Below, one piece after another: positions 61,621-64,000 of a stretch of 64,000 bases of DNA. The stretch is taken from positions 124,001-188,000 of the forward strand of contig JAVDKK010000004.1 of NCBI GenBank assembly GCA_030849945.1. Direction: 5' to 3'. The translations under genes and the position numbers were made by a program. The notes beneath the pieces were generated by a model. The model did not search any database. It was not told the DNA's origin and saw only the letters and a program-made list of their open reading frames with translations. Source of the stretch: Schauerella fraxinea. GTDB lineage: Bacteria; Pseudomonadota; Gammaproteobacteria; Burkholderiales; Burkholderiaceae_B. Position 1 is the first letter of the stretch; every line of letters begins with the position of its first letter.

Positions 61621-62508
61621 ATGGCAGATCTGCCGGCAGTCCAGGCTGTGCCCGCCTACAGCCAACGCGCGAGTGTGGGCGAGACCCTGTCGCGCATGCT
61701 GCGCAACGGTGGGCTGATGGCCGTGGTGGTGCTTTACACGTTGTATTCGGCCCTGCCCTTTGTGTGGGTCGGCACGATGTCATTGCGCACGACCGCGGAG
61801 ATCAGCGCCAACCACTTCTCGTGGCCCGAAACCTTCCACTGGGAAAAATTTCGCATCGCCTGGGTGGACTCCAATTTCGCGCAGTACTTCTGGAACAGCA
61901 CACTGATCGTGGTTTCGGCCGTGGCGATCGTGACGGTGCTGGGCGCGGCCGCCGCCCATTGCCTGGCCCGCTATAACTTCCGCGGCAATCGGCTGGTGTA
62001 TTTCATCCTGTTCAGCTCGATCGTGTTTCCGCCGCAGATCATCTTGATCTCGCTCTTCCAGGTGCTGGTGGAATACGACCTCTACAACTCGCGCCTGGGG
62101 TTGATGATCGTGTATGTGAGCCTGCAATTGCCGCTCACGGTCTATCTGCTCGAAAGCTTTTTTGCCCGCATTCCTCAGGATCTTTTTGATGCGGCCAAGA
62201 TGGACGGGTATTCCGACTTCGAGATTTTCTGGCGCATCGTGGTGCCCGTGGGCATGCCCGCGATTGCCACCACCGTGATCCTGAACTTCATCCAGCTCTG
62301 GAACGAGTTTCTGTTTGCGGTGGTGCTGCTCAGCGACCAGGACTCGCGCACCTTGCCCCTGGGTATACGCGCCTACATGGGCGACTACTTTCAAGACATC
62401 GGCATGATCGCCACCGGCATGATGATCGCCGTGATCCCCGTCGTCATCCTCTACGCGTTCTTCTCGGAAAAACTGATCCAGGGCATGACGGCAGGCGCCG
62501 TCAAGTAA
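61621..62508 (+). CDS. Sugar ABC transporter permease (MalG-type)
   Basis: 295 residues, six membrane segments, with the EAA loop DLFDAAKMDGYSDFEIFWRI and IVVPVGMPAIATTVILNFIQ. It forms the channel with the preceding permease. Gene order binding protein-MalF-MalG-ATPase is the standard CUT1 layout. Confidence 0.92.
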   Translation: MADLPAVQAVPAYSQRASVGETLSRMLRNGGLMAVVVLYTLYSALPFVWVGTMSLRTTAEISANHFSWPETFHWEKFRIAWVDSNFAQYFWNSTLIVVSAVAIVTVLGAAAAHCLARYNFRGNRLVYFILFSSIVFPPQIILISLFQVLVEYDLYNSRLGLMIVYVSLQLPLTVYLLESFFARIPQDLFDAAKMDGYSDFEIFWRIVVPVGMPAIATTVILNFIQLWNEFLFAVVLLSDQDSRTLPLGIRAYMGDYFQDIGMIATGMMIAVIPVVILYAFFSEKLIQGMTAGAVK

Positions 62509-62549
62509 GCCGTTCACGTTTTTCTTGCCTCATTTACAGGAGCATCCTC

Positions 62550-63671
62550 TTGGCTGCGGTTCACCTAGAAAATATCTACAAGCGCTACAAAGGCACGGCC
62601 CAAGCGGCCGTCGAGGATGTGTCGCTGTCGGTCAAGGACGGCGAATTCATGGTGCTGCTCGGGCCCTCGGGCTGCGGCAAATCGACCACCTTGCGCATGA
62701 TTGCGGGGCTCGAGTCCATCAGCGAAGGCACGCTTGCCATCGGCGAGCGCAAGGTCAACGATGTGCCCGCCAAGGATCGCGATATCTCGATGGTGTTTCA
62801 GTCGTATGCGCTTTACCCGCACATGAGCGTGGCCGACAACCTGGCGTTCGGGCTCAAGCGGCGCAAGGTCGCCCCCGCCGAAATCGCATCGCGTGTGAAC
62901 GCCGCGGCAGCCGTGCTGGGCCTGACGGAACTGCTGGCGCGCAAGCCTGCGGCCTTGTCGGGCGGTCAACGCCAACGCGTGGCGCTGGGGCGTGCGATCG
63001 TGCGCGAGCCCAAGGCGTTTCTCTTCGACGAGCCGCTATCGAACCTCGATGCGTCGTTGCGCGTACGCACGCGCAACGAACTGGTTCGCCTGCACAAGCA
63101 ACTCGACGCCACGATCATCTATGTGACGCACGATCAGGTCGAAGCGATGACCATGGGCCAGCGCATCTGCGTGATGAATAAGGGACGCGTGGCGCAGATC
63201 GGCAAGCCGTTGGACGTCTATCGTCAGCCTGCCGACGCCTTCGTCGCACGCTTTCTGGGCAATCCGCCGATGAACGTACTGAAGGCACGGCTTGACACCG
63301 ATCAAGGCCAGCCGGCCGCGCGCCTGGCGGGCGCCGCGATCTCGCTGGCACGCTGGAATCGGCAGGTGGGGGCCGGTTTGCCACGGGATGGCGATGTGCT
63401 GATCGGTATGCGGCCGGAAGAGATTTCGGTCGAACCGGCGATCGAAGGCGCCAACAGCCTGCGCGGTGTGGTGTCCGGCGTCGAGCCCCTGGGCGCAGAG
63501 ACGCTGGTGCTGGTCGACCTCGATGACGGTGCGGGCGAAATTACCGCGCGCGTGCATCGCGACATCACGGCCAGCCTGGGCGACCGGATTGGTCTGCGGG
63601 TGGCGGAATCCGCCATTTACCTCTTCGATGCGAAGACCGAAAAAGCCATTCCCCACGACGGTCTGCAATGA
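62550..63671 (+). CDS. Sugar ABC transporter ATP-binding protein (UgpC/MalK type)
   Basis: 373 residues with Walker A GPSGCGKST (38-46), signature LSGGQRQRVALGRA, Walker B KAFLFDEPLSNLD and a C-terminal TOBE regulatory domain. The start is TTG at 62550 (MAAVHLENIYKRYKG), preceded by AGGAG at eight bases; the next ATG would delete the first beta-strand. It overlaps the oxidoreductase gene by ATGA. Confidence 0.93.
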   Translation: MAAVHLENIYKRYKGTAQAAVEDVSLSVKDGEFMVLLGPSGCGKSTTLRMIAGLESISEGTLAIGERKVNDVPAKDRDISMVFQSYALYPHMSVADNLAFGLKRRKVAPAEIASRVNAAAAVLGLTELLARKPAALSGGQRQRVALGRAIVREPKAFLFDEPLSNLDASLRVRTRNELVRLHKQLDATIIYVTHDQVEAMTMGQRICVMNKGRVAQIGKPLDVYRQPADAFVARFLGNPPMNVLKARLDTDQGQPAARLAGAAISLARWNRQVGAGLPRDGDVLIGMRPEEISVEPAIEGANSLRGVVSGVEPLGAETLVLVDLDDGAGEITARVHRDITASLGDRIGLRVAESAIYLFDAKTEKAIPHDGLQ

Positions 63672-64000
63672 GCGATCCGGCGAACAAACCGCGGTTGCGC
63701 GTTGGACTGGTGGGTGCGGGATGGGTCACCCAACATCATCTGGCGGGATGGCAGGCGATTGCGGACCGGGCGGAGGTGGTCGCCATTGCCGATCCGGATC
63801 TCGCGCAAGCGCAGCGACGGGCCGAGGCGTTCAACATCCCGCATGTATTTGCCTCCGCTGAAGCGATGTTTGACGACATCGCACTGGATGCCGTCGACAT
63901 CGCCTCCCCGCGCGAAACGCATGCGCCGCTCGTTCGCCTGGCCGCGGCGCGTGGCGTTGCGGTGATGTGTCAGAAACCGCTGGCACCCACCTATGACGAG
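63668..64000 (+). CDS. Gfo/Idh/MocA family oxidoreductase (3' end beyond window)
   Basis: The first 111 residues are visible, starting MSDPANKPRLRVGLVGAGWV with the dinucleotide motif GLVGAG. DAVDIASPRETHAPLVRLAA and the catalytic-type CQKPLA (usually EKP) follow. Such enzymes oxidise sugars, inositols or their derivatives with NAD(P). It is coupled to the sugar transporter operon, so it probably acts on the imported sugar. The glutamate of EKP is replaced by Gln here, which is seen in some subfamilies. Confidence 0.85.
   Translation, partial: MSDPANKPRLRVGLVGAGWVTQHHLAGWQAIADRAEVVAIADPDLAQAQRRAEAFNIPHVFASAEAMFDDIALDAVDIASPRETHAPLVRLAAARGVAVMCQKPLAPTYDE

Overview
The window reads as chromosomal DNA of a betaproteobacterium of the order Burkholderiales, most likely Alcaligenaceae (Bordetella/Achromobacter relatives). 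The grounds are high GC, an ectRABCD-type ectoine operon, Bug-family periplasmic binding proteins without permeases, a YhdP/TIGR02099-type giant protein, and core genes (parC/parE, trxA, rho, glnE, clpB, an FNR regulator, aceA, queH, queF) of betaproteobacterial character. This is inferred from translated sequence; no search was run. No rRNA, tRNA, CRISPR array, integrase or transposase was seen.

Layout. (1) 1-4.6 kb, minus strand: start of a type IVb pilus operon (pilL/tcpQ-like, pilN secretin, pilO2, pilP), cut by the left edge. The pilL start lies inside a hairpin followed by eight U. (2) 4.7-9.5 kb, minus: an orphan UgpB-like binding protein overlapping a D-amino-acid dehydrogenase, a ferredoxin-reductase-type flavoprotein and a MOSC protein. 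(3) 9.7-13.8 kb, minus: the hydroxyectoine operon ectR-ectA-ectB-ectC-ectD with a strong sigma70 promoter and an intrinsic terminator. (4) 14-34.9 kb: mostly housekeeping genes, plus a MocR-type regulator divergent from a rare double-GNAT fusion.

(5) 35-44.1 kb, accessory: a serine hydrolase, DUF2848 protein, MHS-type transporter, FCD-GntR regulator with a perfect palindrome near its presumed target, and a translationally coupled pxpB-pxpC-pxpA-accB-accC operon ending in a second BCCP-like protein that lacks the biotin lysine. The gene set resembles a split urea-carboxylase-like enzyme joined to an oxoprolinase and is the best candidate here for an unusual system. (6) 44.3-48.9 kb: a LysR-linked catabolic operon with two RraA/HMG-aldolase paralogues, a Bug protein and an alpha/beta hydrolase. 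(7) 49-56.2 kb: an IclR-linked acyl-CoA degradation operon (enoyl-CoA hydratase, ADP-forming-type acyl-CoA synthetase, Bug protein, two acyl-CoA dehydrogenases). Regions 6 and 7 look less GC-biased at third codon positions than the flanks, suggesting later acquisition.

(8) 56.4-64 kb: aceA, queF, then a carbohydrate ABC transporter operon (binding protein, two permeases, UgpC-type ATPase with a TTG start) leading into a Gfo/Idh/MocA oxidoreductase cut by the right edge. Intrinsic terminators or long hairpins mark the ends of ectD, parC, rho, queH, the GNAT fusion and aceA. Many genes in regions 1, 3, 5 and 7 overlap by ATGA or TGATG, indicating translational coupling.
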